64,000 bases of DNA from Cytospora piceicola (lineage: Eukaryota > Ascomycota > Sordariomycetes > Diaporthales > Cytosporaceae): contig JALQBC010000031.1 in NCBI GenBank assembly GCA_023375675.1, positions 186,001-250,000 on the forward strand, given 5' to 3'. The notes beneath the pieces are model-generated. The model saw nothing but the letters and a program-made list of their open reading frames with translations, did not search any database and was not told the origin of the DNA. Shown one piece after another: positions 35,684-46,555 of the stretch (position 1 is its first letter; the number at the start of each line of letters is the position of its first letter). Made by a program: the position numbers and the translations under genes.

Positions 35684-37396
35684 ATGCCCTCCTTCAGTAT
35701 CTTACCCCTGAACTCATCATCCACAGCCACCAAAGCGCCAAACAAAACATCACGACTGGGGCTCAAGTTCCCAACCATAGCCATCCCCTCCCCTCCTCCC
35801 CCACCGGCGACCCCTTGCCCCTGGCTCTGGCGATGCCACTCCTGCCAGACAATCTACCGTCTGGCCGTGACCAGGCGCTGTCTAGAATGCGACCACCAGT
35901 TCTGCGTCGGCCCTCCCGCACAATCATCCTCCTCCTCCCGCCCAAGGAGCCCCAGGGGTAGAAAGCGCAAGCGCAATCGCGGCGGGCCCTGCAAGGCCGA
36001 GTTCGACTACACAGGCTGGTCGCTGTACAACTCGTGGAGGCGCACCGTCCTCCCCAGCCCACCATCATCCCCGCTGTCGGAGAGCGACAGCAAGAAACAG
36101 AAGACCTGGGGCGACGAATACGCCGCCGTCACGGCGGCGCGCGATGGTTTCCACGACGGCGGCAGCAACAACCCGCAGGAGCCCTTCAACGACCGCCGGG
36201 ACAACCTCTTCGTGCGCAAGAAGCACAACTGCTGGCTTCACTGCGACTTCCCCTCCGAATGCCACCATGCCATCTACAGGGCGCAGCAGGAGGGGCGGCC
36301 GATCCTTGCGGCGGCGGAGGCCCTGGATGCGGCGAGTGCTGCTGCGGAGGCGGCGGGTGAGAGGCTGGACAAGCGCGATGCTAGGAGGCATGATAAGAAG
36401 GCAGGGTCGACGGTGAATAGAGATGCTAAACTGTCAACGGTGACGGAGGAGGCGGGGGAGGAGGAATACCTGGACGAGCTGCATCATGACGAGAACAAAG
36501 AGAACGTATCGCCGTGCTCACCCGAGCCGCCGAGGGACCTGATGTGCGAACCAGAAGTTTCGCCCATCACACCCATCGATGGAGACAAGGAGTCCCCGAT
36601 AACCGGCAGCAAGAATTCCGAGTACAGTATGTGGGATGATATCAACCTCAACGACCCTTCGACCAAAGCCACAACCGTGGGATTCGAAATCTACGCCGAC
36701 GACACCCGCACCACCGCTACTCATCCCACTGAGCAGCAGTACCATGATAACGAACCCAACAACTTCAACGCCGAGTTCTACCACAGCACTCAAGAGGCCG
36801 CAGAGTCAAGGGGCCAATCTTTCACAGTGTATGATTTAGAGAACGCGTACAGCGAGCAGGCTTGGTTCACGGCGACAACAGAAGGTGACCGGCCTGATAA
36901 CGACTCCTCTCCTCGTAAGAGTCCCGAGCGGCGGTTCAGGAGGGATAAGATGTTTGCGCTGCTCGGGCGGCGGAATGCCATCACTACTATCGGTACTGCC
37001 ACCACCAGTCCAGACGATAACACCACCAGCCACATGACGGCCAATCAGGATTCAGACCACCAGCGCCGGAGAGGAAGGAAACCTCTTGATGGTAGTGAGG
37101 AGTGGGAGTCATGGTCTGACGACTCCTCTTCATCCTCATCCTCATCGTCTTCAGCCTGTTCTGTGGCATCAATATTCGATGGTGACATCGGCCGCGGCGG
37201 CGGTGTTGATCTGGTGACGGTTGTTGACCTGGACGGCGACAGCACCATGCCTGAAGCTTTGTCTCCCATCTATGAAGAGGATGCGGATTCGATGTTGTCG
37301 CCGGTAACACCGGTCAAGGAGGACGGGAAGGATGGTGAGCCGGATCTCATATCATTGTTACGATTGAGGAATGCATTTATGAAGGGCGATGTTTGA
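35684..37396 (+). CDS. Conserved fungal protein with cysteine motifs, function unknown
   Basis: A single exon of 570 aa. ATG 35684 (context AAGATGC, MPSFSILPL) is the first ATG; the frame upstream begins only at a GTG. After a proline-rich stretch comes a likely zinc-binding module, WRCHSCQTIYRLAVTRRCLEC, followed by C at DHQFC, giving two CxxC pairs. A basic patch (RGRKRKRNRGG) may act as a nuclear localisation signal. Then KAEFDYTGWSLYNSWRR and KKHNCWLHCDFPSECHH suggest a second conserved cysteine/histidine segment. The C-terminal half is disordered, acidic and serine-rich, with a run of S at about residues 510-520 and several SP/TP sites. It looks like a pan-ascomycete protein of unknown role; a nuclear location is an inference. 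It converges on the H2A.Z gene. Confidence 0.8.
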   Translation: MPSFSILPLNSSSTATKAPNKTSRLGLKFPTIAIPSPPPPPATPCPWLWRCHSCQTIYRLAVTRRCLECDHQFCVGPPAQSSSSSRPRSPRGRKRKRNRGGPCKAEFDYTGWSLYNSWRRTVLPSPPSSPLSESDSKKQKTWGDEYAAVTAARDGFHDGGSNNPQEPFNDRRDNLFVRKKHNCWLHCDFPSECHHAIYRAQQEGRPILAAAEALDAASAAAEAAGERLDKRDARRHDKKAGSTVNRDAKLSTVTEEAGEEEYLDELHHDENKENVSPCSPEPPRDLMCEPEVSPITPIDGDKESPITGSKNSEYSMWDDINLNDPSTKATTVGFEIYADDTRTTATHPTEQQYHDNEPNNFNAEFYHSTQEAAESRGQSFTVYDLENAYSEQAWFTATTEGDRPDNDSSPRKSPERRFRRDKMFALLGRRNAITTIGTATTSPDDNTTSHMTANQDSDHQRRRGRKPLDGSEEWESWSDDSSSSSSSSSSACSVASIFDGDIGRGGGVDLVTVVDLDGDSTMPEALSPIYEEDADSMLSPVTPVKEDGKDGEPDLISLLRLRNAFMKGDV

Positions 37397-37951
37397 CGGC
37401 AAGGAACTGTATGGGGGTCGAGACCAGTTATCACATAATGAGCTTTTTACTTCATTTTTCGGCGTACACAGTCTTGGATTTCGACTTGCTCGGGCACGGG
37501 TTTATACTAGCTGCATAGAAGCGAAAACCAACAACAAATAACCTCGGCATTTGCTCCTATTACCGTAGAGATGAGTACTGCCCTTTCATGCCTCTCTACA
37601 CATCTCTACACATCTTTGATCCCTAATTCCATCGCCGGTAACGCACCAAGACGAACAACATCGGAATGGAAAGGAATAGTATGTTGTTGTTACACGTCCC
37701 CACAGACACACTTTGCGCGGCCCAGAGGCTCATTCTCGTCGTTATAAGATGCCCAGTGCGTCACCGTCTAGTACCCAGAAACCGTGCTCTTTTTCCGGAG
37801 TAGAGGAGCGCCTTCGTCAAGTAAGCCCCAGTGTAACGCCTGGTGACAGTGCCCCAGCGCGTGCGCGCGCAAAAACTTGTGTTGAAGTATTCGAAAGTAG
37901 TCGTAAAAAAAAACATCGAGCCAAATTTGATCCTGTTGGACACTGGGTATT
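37397..37951. other. Convergent 3' spacer
   Basis: 555 bp between the stop codons of two convergent genes, presumably holding both 3' UTRs. Three near-identical CATCTCTACA-type units occur at about 37590-37615. No gene was recognised. Confidence 0.6.
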
Positions 37952-38953
37952 TTACACCTCCTGGGCCTTTGCCTTCTTCTTCTGCTCGACCTTGAGCAGC
38001 AGGGCGCGGTTGATGTGTGGCAGGACACCACCGAAGGCGATGGTGGCACGAATCAGGGTGTCGAGCTCTTCGTCACCACGGATGGCAAGCTGCAGGTGGC
38101 GAGGTGTGATACGCTTGACCTTGAGGTCCTTGGCGGCGTTCTGCAGAGGGAGAAAAGTCGCGTCAGTATGGAGTACTCGAATTTGTTGTTTGTAGGCAGT
38201 GAGTAGCAACGAGGTTGCTGTGGAACGCGCGAGGAAACGTGTGGGGGGTGGATGACTTACGCCTGCGAGCTCGAGGACTTCGGCAGTCAGATACTCGAGA
38301 ACGGCGGTAACGTAGACAGCAGCCTTGGCGCCGACACGCATCTTGTTCTGGGTGTTTGCCTTGAGGAAACGCTTGACACGGCCACAGGGGAACTAGAGGT
38401 GTATTTCAGTCAGCAATCATGATGCGATCGGGAGATGAGTCAAGGTGGCACGAGGCCAGTTCCATCTGCGCGCGATCTGGCGCAAGTCGTGTGCGGGGCC
38501 GAGTTGCATCAAATAACAACAGTCAAGCGTAAGTCGAGATATGGATTCGCCGGATAAGTGTTGTTGTTTTCGAAAAGGGTATTATGTTTGCGAACATATC
38601 GTGTGGTCGTCGTGATGGTTTTTTCCTTCCCCTCCGTGGTAGACGAGTGTTGAAAAGCTCGCGTAGGGAACCCGCGGGAAAACGCGTCAGGTGGTATTGA
38701 TCGGGTCGTAATATGATGTCGAAGATGGACGATGCACGCATGGATGCAATCGAGGGCGCTGAGGGCGGTGCAGAACGATAAGGTGTAGATAGACGCGATG
38801 CGATGCGATATGAAGTGAGTCAAGTCGATTCTTTCTTACCTGAAGACCAGCGCGAGCAGAATGGCTCTGTTGCTTCTTGGGACCCTCAGCAGCAGCCGAC
38901 GTCTTTCCGCCGGAGCTCTTTCCGCCCGCAGACTTTCCCTTTCCTCCGGCCAT
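37952..38953 (-). CDS. HTZ1: Histone variant H2A.Z
   Basis: Three exons, 38953-38840, 38392-38261 and 38140-37952, encode 144 aa. The introns are 447 nt and 120 nt, both with GTAAG-type donors, and splice in phase 0. The N-tail is lysine- and glycine-rich ([17 protein letters not shown]). The fold reads [18 protein letters not shown], then [22 protein letters not shown], then [19 protein letters not shown] and [12 protein letters not shown]. The GDEELD acidic patch and ATIAFGGV loop identify H2A.Z rather than canonical H2A, and the tail ends KKKAKAQEV without an SQE motif. It is incorporated by SWR1-type remodellers at promoters and heterochromatin borders. The first intron is unusually long for this gene set and may carry regulatory sequence. 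Confidence 0.98.
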
Positions 38954-40980
38954 TTTGGTTCGATTATGGGTTGTGGATAAGGACAAATGATGGATATTTG
39001 GGAGGAACAATATTGCTGGTTGGTGGTGCTAATTGGAACGTTATCGTTGTTGATGTTGGACGTTGAATAGAAGCTGTGGTGGGGACGTGAAGTTGGGGTT
39101 GAGGATGAAGGATGGAGTCGAAGTTTTTTGGCTGAGCGGGTTGGCTGATTTGATTGTTGATGGGCGGATTTGATGGATAGAAATGGGGTTTGTTGCGGTT
39201 GCAAAAGTCCAGTCAGTGTCAGTGCAGTGCAGTGCAGTGCAGTGCAGTGCAGTGCAGTGCGGTGCGTTGCGGTGCGGTTAGACCGTGTCGTTTAGTCGGG
39301 TTCGGGGGGGTGTATTCGAGTTTTGGGGGATGGTTCCAGTATTCCAGGTGTGGTCGGGGGGGGGGGCGAACTTCTGCTTGATAGAAAGGGCGTGTGAAAT
39401 GGAGGAGGCTGTAAGAAAACAAACAAGGTTCGCCAGACTGACTGAGCCAAGCAAGCTTGGAACCTTGTGTGCCGTGCCGTGGTAGCTGTCTCTCGCCTAG
39501 CAGCAGCCAGGGAGCTTGTTTCTTTCTGTGCCTCTCTTCTTGCTCTCTTGCTTCCCTCTTTCCTTGTCTTTACCCCCCGTCTGTTTTTCTGTTGTTTTTC
39601 TGCTGCTCATGGTCCGTGCCCCTGACTTAACCTTGGTGAGGCTAATACGGCGGGCCCATTGAAACCGACTGTGCAGTTGTCATGTGTGTGTGAGTGCCCG
39701 CCTCGGCCAGCCGCTGGCCACCAAGGTGGAGGGGAGTGAGTGGGATGGGATGGACAGCAGCCAGTACTGCCCCTGGCTGGAATGCTCATAAATGGCATAC
39801 ATCGAAAGAGCAGGATCTGAGCTCCTCGATCATATCCGTTCTGATGGTTGGAACGAGGAAGAAAGAGAGGTGGGACATACCATACTCACTGTATCTTTGC
39901 GGTCATCAGCCTGCCAACGGCCGAAGATGCCATCGACATGACAGGCCACAGTCGGCCGCATTGGCATCTGGGAAGGTTAAAAGACGTCAGGTAGACTTCT
40001 TGAAGGGCCCTTGAGGCCTTCCAGGTCGACTGGGACAGTCTCACACCATAGTTGTGGGTTTGGCGGTGGCCGTCATGTTGTTCGGCTGGTCATGAACGGC
40101 AGTTTCTTAGGAATGCTTCAAAATCGCCTACCAGGCCAGGCGGGAGAAGCTGTGGCGCATGCCGTGGCTTGGCCAACCCCTGTTTGCAGTCAGCAAATCT
40201 GCCGGGGCGGCTTGAAAGCACAATGGCTAAATGCCTGCTGTACTAAGTACTAACGTGGTTAGTGTGTATATCAGCTTCAAGGGTGGCCCAAGCTCCACGC
40301 CTGACATCAAGCCGCATGCGCATTGCGGCGGTAGCACATGCAAACATCCATCATCGAGAGGCCCAAGCTCCCTGAAATCCGGGGTTGACATTTGCCTACC
40401 TTTATCCATCTTACGCTCTCGTAGGCTCTTATACAGTTGTCATGATGCCGTACGACCACTAGAGTAGCCGCGGTCATATATCCCGGCCTGTAAATACATA
40501 AGTATCTAGGTAGCCAGTAGGGTATCAGTTCTTACCATTGCAGGTACCTACATACTTCAACGCCGCCGTCTACTGTAAGCGACGGTGCGTCGCTCGTCCA
40601 CGATAAGCAGTGGTTATCTCTTATCGCAATAGGCACTTACGTCTCAAGCCATCAGCAATACGGACCTAGAGTCTCTCCGAGCCATCTTCGGTTCTCTCGG
40701 TTCATGTCAAGCTAGAAAATGGAAGAGATTTTGGGAATTGATACGCACGATCGAAATAATACCCAAAAATCGGCGGCATGAACAAGTAGACGTGAGATTA
40801 GGCACATAGTGAGCTGTCAACTGGTTCCGCGGTCCTAGTCACTCCATGCAATGCACGTGCGTGACGTCCAACATTTCCTCCGCAAAGGCTTGCCATGATC
40901 CCCATCCAAAGTCAAAGCTCGTCTGGCACGGCCAGCCAACTGATACCCGAGCTCGTGTAGGCCCACATGCACCATTTTCC
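38954..40980. other. 2-kb upstream spacer of H2A.Z, no gene recognised
   Basis: The first 250 bp is the likely H2A.Z promoter and leader. An (AGTGC)n microsatellite lies at 39221-39278, followed by a G10 run near 39357-39366. The remaining sequence has no convincing frame; TACCTA-type motifs occur near 40500-40550. Confidence 0.5.
39221..39278 (+). repeat. (AGTGC)n microsatellite
   Basis: Eight perfect AGTGC units followed by degenerate GGTGC/GTTGC units, about 270 bp upstream of the H2A.Z start codon. Confidence 0.95.
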
Positions 40981-42282
40981 TCACACACTTCCTATCGTCA
41001 GAGTCGGGATAGGAAATCGCCGCGGAGACAACCGCTCGATCGACTGAGGCCACGTCCACATGATCAGTACCATCATCATCGGAGCTATAACACGGTGCCA
41101 ATGTGAGATTCCCGGTACGTGGTGTTTCGTCCAGTCGTACTTGCAGAGGAGGAGCAAGACCCCCAAGACGTTGAGCAGTCGGAACAGCATGTTCAGCCCG
41201 ATGAAGGCAATAGTAGCCTGTGTTGATCGGGCTGGGGGCCCGTCCGTGAACCTTTTGGAGACGGAGTAGACAGGGGCAACCTGTTACTCGTATTAGCCAG
41301 AAGAAATATGAGAGAATGCTAGTTGCGCCCTTCCCACGACGAGAACATGCAGTCAAGATTGCGATTCTCTTCATGAGGAGACTGAGGAGGTACTGACCCA
41401 CAACCCAAGAAGGATCACTTCCATTACGAGATCCCTGAGGTGAACCCGGACCCTGTTTGGTTGAAATCCAGTGAAGAAGAATCCGAACCACAACAACAAA
41501 AAGCCAATGATAGTCGGCACAAGGACCATCTTGTCCTTACTGAAGTAACGCCAGCACAACGCAGGGGCGATAATACCGCTAAACAAATGGAACCAACGCA
41601 CGAAGAAGAAAGCCAGCTTTCCCCAGAAGTACTTTCTATAGCATTCCTTATGGAACTGCCTGTAATCTGCCGACCCACTGGTCCCCGTCACCGGCCATCC
41701 GCACCACCGACAGATGTAATACTCGATGGAATTACTCAGCATAATCGTCCTCCCGAGCCTAATCGTCCCGTCGCGGCTTTTCATCGCACAGGGCACACAG
41801 CGCGACGACAGCGGGTACCCAGGGTCCAGGGGCGTGGTGCACAGGCGTGTCGCGCCCTTGGGGCAGAACCTCATGCATATCTTGCAGTGGCGGACCAGGA
41901 TGGCGCGGAAGGCCTCGCGGCCCCAGATATTTCGGAGCATCTGCGGGGTGGCGAAGTTGCACCAGTACTTGCAGGTGCGGCGCAGTTGTTGGATGTCTCC
42001 GAAGTCGAGGCACTGCAGGATGACCATGTGTAGCTCTGGCGGGATGTTCATCAGGTTTCTGGGCTCGGGTCGTATCCGGTACACTTTGGTGCCTTGGGTC
42101 TGGGCTGTAGCCGACTCGAGAAGATCCTTCTCGGAACGTGTTGGCGAGCAAGGCTCGGTGATGGAGGTGATGGACTTGTGGATACCCTTTGACAGACCCG
42201 TATATACACGGCCCGGCGATATCAGACGGCTGAGCGGAACGGCATTCCCCATCGCCGGCGTACTCGCCATTTCGGGGTCCAT
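40981..42282 (-). CDS. F-box protein with cysteine-rich centre and transmembrane segments
   Basis: Two exons, 42282-41398 and 41280-40981 (intron 117 nt, donor GTCAGT, acceptor CAG, phase 0), encode 394 aa. An F-box occupies about residues 79-120 (NIPPELHMVILQCLDFGDIQQLRRTCKYW). Next is a cysteine cluster, HCKICMRFC...RLCTT...RCVPC, then ICRWCGWPV...HKEC, which could bind zinc. The rest is hydrophobic, with likely membrane spans at FFFVRWFHLFSGIIAPALCW, VPTIIGFLLLWFGFFF, TIAFIGLNMLFRLLNVLGVLLLL and VIAPMMMVLIMW. The F-box would link substrates to an SCF ubiquitin ligase through Skp1. The combination with membrane helices suggests a membrane-anchored adaptor, but the target is unknown. The weak donor GTCAGT makes the second exon slightly less certain than the first. 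Confidence 0.75.
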
Positions 42283-43470
42283 ACTGAGATATGGGTGCCC
42301 GTGACGTTGCTTGATAAAGTGATCTCTAGGTGCTGGTGTGAATCTCTCGATTTATATGGCGGCGAGATTGTGGTCGCTATCGGGGACAACCTTGGTAGAG
42401 CACTCGGTGGGCCGCGTTCACCTGTCCGGACCAGGCCGGAAGAACAGTCAGTGTTCGTGGGACTGCTTCCCCCGCCAAGATAAATACTTGTAGTATTGTG
42501 TTCATAGGTGCCGTGTAGCAGATATATGTAGATATCAAACAATAATATTGATGGTGAGTCCCGAAGCCACTAAATCAAAACAGGATAGGTAAGATGGTCA
42601 AAGATGGGGTGAGGCGGAATTGAACAAGTGGTGAGGTCAGGCCAATGTCACCGTGAGATTGAAGGTGCCTGAATGGGTGGTAACAATTAGCCCTGGACCC
42701 AGGGCGTAGGCTAGACATGTGCCAGGCGTAGTTGACATAAGAAAGAGGCCTAAGTGGATTAAGTACACTGGAAGACATCGGGATTTGACAGGGCGTCAGA
42801 CGCAGATGAGCAGATTGCGGGGTAATTTTCTACGCCTTGACACCTCAAAGTGCTCCCGGACTTCAATAGCTGACTGCAGCTGATTGTGTGAGTACTTACC
42901 AGAGTACTCACCTAGGTACCTAGGTACTTATACCAGTTGATCTGAGTCGACAAACCGTAAACACTACCATGTGGAAAGGAGGGCTTCATTTCTCTCTTCA
43001 AAGTTCCCAAATTCCAATTTTAGGAAGTCATCTAAAATGCATGCCCGTGGATACTGCAGTGCATTTGCTCCACCTGCGACCCGACCCGACCCGTACACTC
43101 GGTACCAAGTACCGTCCGTAACTGTAACGAGTCGATGTCACCTAAGGATACCTCGTACTTACTTAAGTAATTAAGTCTTTACACCACAACTTGATGTAAG
43201 CCCAGCTTGGCAGAAAATTAGAACGCCGTAATCAGGACATTATTGGAGGATGATTTGAATTTGTTGCTGTGATTGAACTGGAGTCGTCATCATTGTCAAA
43301 TGGGTTTTGTTCAAAGGTATGTATTCCTAGAAACCTACCTGCTGTTCACTACACATTTGTAAATCACGTATGAAAATAATGGTAAGATGCTTATTGAATA
43401 CACCTAGTTACTAAAGTAATAAAAGACCTAAGAGGCTATCGAACAATAATAACAGTTATGGTAGGTCCAG
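42283..43470. other. Intergenic, no gene recognised
   Basis: It carries a palindromic cluster CACCTAGGTACCTAGGTACTT at about 42909-42929. No protein-like frame was recognised on either strand. Confidence 0.5.
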
Positions 43471-44803
43471 CTATTTCGAATCGCAGGCACCACAAACATA
43501 CCCGCAGTTCTCGCCACATCGACCCCTGCAGTAATAACCACTGCAGTTCCCGCCCCGGCAGTAACTCTGTTGGCACTCGGTGCTGCACGAATTACAAGAG
43601 TGACATGAGTTGCAAGAGTCCTTGGGCTGAACACCAGAAGTACCAGCTTCCTTGTGTTTGTCGGAATCGCAACGAGGTTCACAGCATCCATTATGGCCAA
43701 ACGTCTTCGGCCCAAAGCGGAAGCATACACAATGCTCACAGAGACAAATTCGGTAGGGTGTGCCGAAACGTTTGAAGAATAACGACTCGCCATTGTCGCC
43801 CGACACCTTTAAAGTCTCATCGTCGAGGTTGTCGTTGTGATTCACGAACCGGCCGTTGGTTCGCTGGCGGGAATAGGCTGCATACGACTTCGGCCAGAGC
43901 TGGTGGGTATGCCTAAGTTGGGCATAAGTGAGTGACAGTCGCAATTGCGAAAGAAACAACTTTGACGTTGCTTTAGATGAGTAAATAGATGGGAGGCTTA
44001 CCAAACTAGATCTATGTCTTGGGTGGGTGCGATACCTACCCCTGGATGCTCTGCGATGAGAGTGAAGAACTTCTCGTAGCGGTCAATTGCATTTTTGATT
44101 ATTTCCTCAGCAAAGCGGCTCTGATGGTACTTGGCGTTATACATATTACCAGAAAATTTCAGCTGGCGCTGAATAGCTGCCGCCAAATCGAAGTCACAGC
44201 CATGAGACGAGTCCTGCTTCTCAGTCATCTCGGTAGTGTTGCTTAGTGACGCCAAGTAGTAAGCCATGTCTTCGGGCTTGGATTCCAGTTTTAGTTTCTA
44301 TGCAGAGATTAGAACTCAGAGTTTGTGGCCCAGGTGCTCTGCACAGGGGAAACAATACTTACCAACTGTTGCCAGTCTATGCCCTTTCCGCCAAACCTAC
44401 CCTGGAGTACTTTATTGGCATACCGCATGTAATCTCTGGGGTTAAGCATGAACGAGTGCCAGACCATCAGAACATCCAATGAGGGTATTGGGATATTCTG
44501 ATTAGAGGTGTCAACATTTCGGGACCATTCCAGAAACTTATTGGCAGCAATGTCACAGAACTGCTTCCAAGCTTGGTCCTCCGCCATGTTCTTCTTCTGT
44601 CCCCATTCATCAACCGCAATCTTTAGTCGGAAGAAGTTGTTGAGGAGCTGTAGGTGTGTTACACATTCTAACGTGCTAGGAAGGCGAATAGTCTTCAGGG
44701 TGCTCTCGGATTGGACTTCGTGTTCTGATGAAGACAAGGCTTGGGTTTGAGGCTTAGCCATCTCTGCTAGAGAAGGTGTTGCACTGTTGTTGAAGGTGGA
44801 CAT
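43471..44803 (-). CDS. DUF1399 / glycine-rich-domain-like protein with cysteine-rich tail
   Basis: Three exons, 44803-44363, 44297-44002 and 43912-43471, with introns of 65 and 89 nt, encode 392 aa. Two copies of the family signature are visible: PSLDVLMVWHSFMLNPRDY in exon 1 and PTQDIDLVWHTHQLWPKSY across the exon 2/3 junction, the second codon for W being split by an intron. The (D/V)LxWHxHxLxPxxY motif is the hallmark of DUF1399 proteins, found in plants (GRDP) and fungi and linked to stress responses in plants. The last 65 residues are extremely cysteine-rich (SCNSCHSCNSCSTEC, then GYYCRGRCGENC), suggesting metal binding or a rigid disulfide-linked tail. No signal peptide is evident, so it is probably cytosolic. 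The biochemical function is not established. Confidence 0.85.
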
Positions 44804-46060
44804 GATGTCGATTTAGATCCTTGTATGGATAGTTGTGATAAAAGCTTTGATGGTGTTTAGGTTTGAGTAAATTGGGTTTGAGGCATTGTCGAAGATCTGA
44901 GCTCCCCTCATGTCAGATATTTATACTTGGAGAGGCCCAGAGTGACTATATGCGTAATGTGAGAAGGTTAATTTCTACGAGGTTTGCATCAGATTCAGTC
45001 TCCTAGTCACATAGTATTCAAGACTCACATGGCTAAGTCAGTAAGAAGTACACACTTGGGCTGGTGGCTGGCTGATGGGGTTGGGTCAACTGGTGTAGGT
45101 TGCGAGAGAGTGCACCACCGCCCGGGCACCGGTCCGTCACTCTTCTCTGCTTCATTCAGGACCAACACAAGGCTATAACTTGCGCCGACACAGAAGCAAT
45201 ATCGATACCTAAGCCCTTAAACTCAATGTGGCTTCCGCTATATTATAGAGTTTCTTGTTCGCTTGATGGAGTGCCATGTGCCACTGGCGTTCTGACACTC
45301 GCATGTAAAAGTTGGTGCTGAAGTCATATGACACGGACTATCGAAAGAAACCCAAATCCGAAGACGCAAAAGACAAAGGAGGATATATTGGCTACTTTAG
45401 AAGCGACCTATCCATGTGTCATGTTTCTGGGCCTAATAATTCAGACCTTGAATGATTATGGCTGATCTCAAGTGCTCCTAGAGACACTAGCAAACGAGTT
45501 GCTACCCTGCTTTCACCGAAGATATGTATATATGTGAGGTCAACATGCGTGTGTCTCTCGCGCATTCCTGTCGCACGTTTGCTCTACACTTCGATCCCAA
45601 TCCCACACCATTGAGATCCGGAGTGACAAGTCCTTCTTACAGTACTCTACTCGAGGGGGGGTGAGAGGGTGTTATTTAGGTGGTAAAAAGCACTAAGCAG
45701 CATGTGCTTCATCAACAACGAAATGAGATCAAAGTGTGAACCGCTTGTGCGACGGTCAGATAATTAGCTGGCCTGGCATATGATTTGTTAGGGCTTCTAT
45801 TGGCAGTCTGTAAGCCGATGCTTGCATTCAAATGTTGTCACTTTTGAAACGAGACGGAGGACACAGCTTTTGGTGTAGAGGCCTATATTGATCCTCAAAC
45901 TTTATGTACATGTTCTAGGTGTGCCCATATTGACAAGATACAACTCCCCAGATATGTTTATATATATACAATAGCATCGACCACCCTGATTAAAAACCAC
46001 TTAGGTACTCATGAAAGAGCAACCATCAACTCGAGGTGAAGTCCGAAGAGCCCCACAAAT
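44804..46060. other. Intergenic, no gene recognised
   Basis: 1.26 kb holding the upstream region of the DUF1399 gene and the 3' flank of the next gene. A short AT-rich stretch (TATATATA) occurs near 45960. No coding frame was recognised. Confidence 0.5.
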
Positions 46061-46555
46061 TTAGGCCAGCTCGAAGGTAGAAGGGCCGGTGTAGCTCTGC
46101 TGGGTGGTGGCACCGGTGGTGGTGAAGACCAGGTCGGAGGCGGGGATGGTGTAGCTGCCAGTCTCGTTGGAGGCGGGGCTGACGGGCTGGGAGACCTCGA
46201 GGACGAGGCCACCGGCAGCGGGCTTGGTGATGGTCCAGGTGCGGGAAGAGCTGGTGCAGGTACCATCAGTGACGGCGGGGAGGCTGCCCTCGCTGGTGAG
46301 CAGCTTGTTGCACTTCACACCGGTGGTCTCCATGCTGTTGGACTGGAGGACAGAGAAGTCGTAGCTGCAAAGGTGGTTATTAGTCACTTGTGTCGCGGGA
46401 TTCAGATGTCTCAGGCATGAGAGCTGGGATGTGACTTACGAGCACTGGGTGCTGTGGGGAATGCAGGAAGCAGAGAAGTCGTTGACCGTGAAGACGGAGT
46501 CGGCAGAGGCGAGCATGGCGCTGGCGAGGGCGATGAAGGCGGTGGAGAACTGCAT
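46061..46555 (-). CDS. Secreted Alt a 1-like / hypersensitive-response-inducing protein family
   Basis: Two exons, 46555-46440 and 46364-46061 (intron 75 nt, GTAAGT...TTGCAG), encode 139 aa. A signal peptide (MQFSTAFIALASAMLASADS) is followed by FTVNDFSASCIPHSTQCSYDFSV, the N-terminal signature of AA1-like (Alt a 1) secreted proteins, which form a beta-barrel found only in fungi. Cysteines at HSTQC, GVKC and GTCT fit the family disulfides. Homologues in plant-associated ascomycetes are allergens or trigger plant defence; the role here is inferred from family only. Codons are strongly C-ending and the leader holds TTGGTTGG repeats, suggesting high expression. The product is expected outside the cell. 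Confidence 0.82.
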
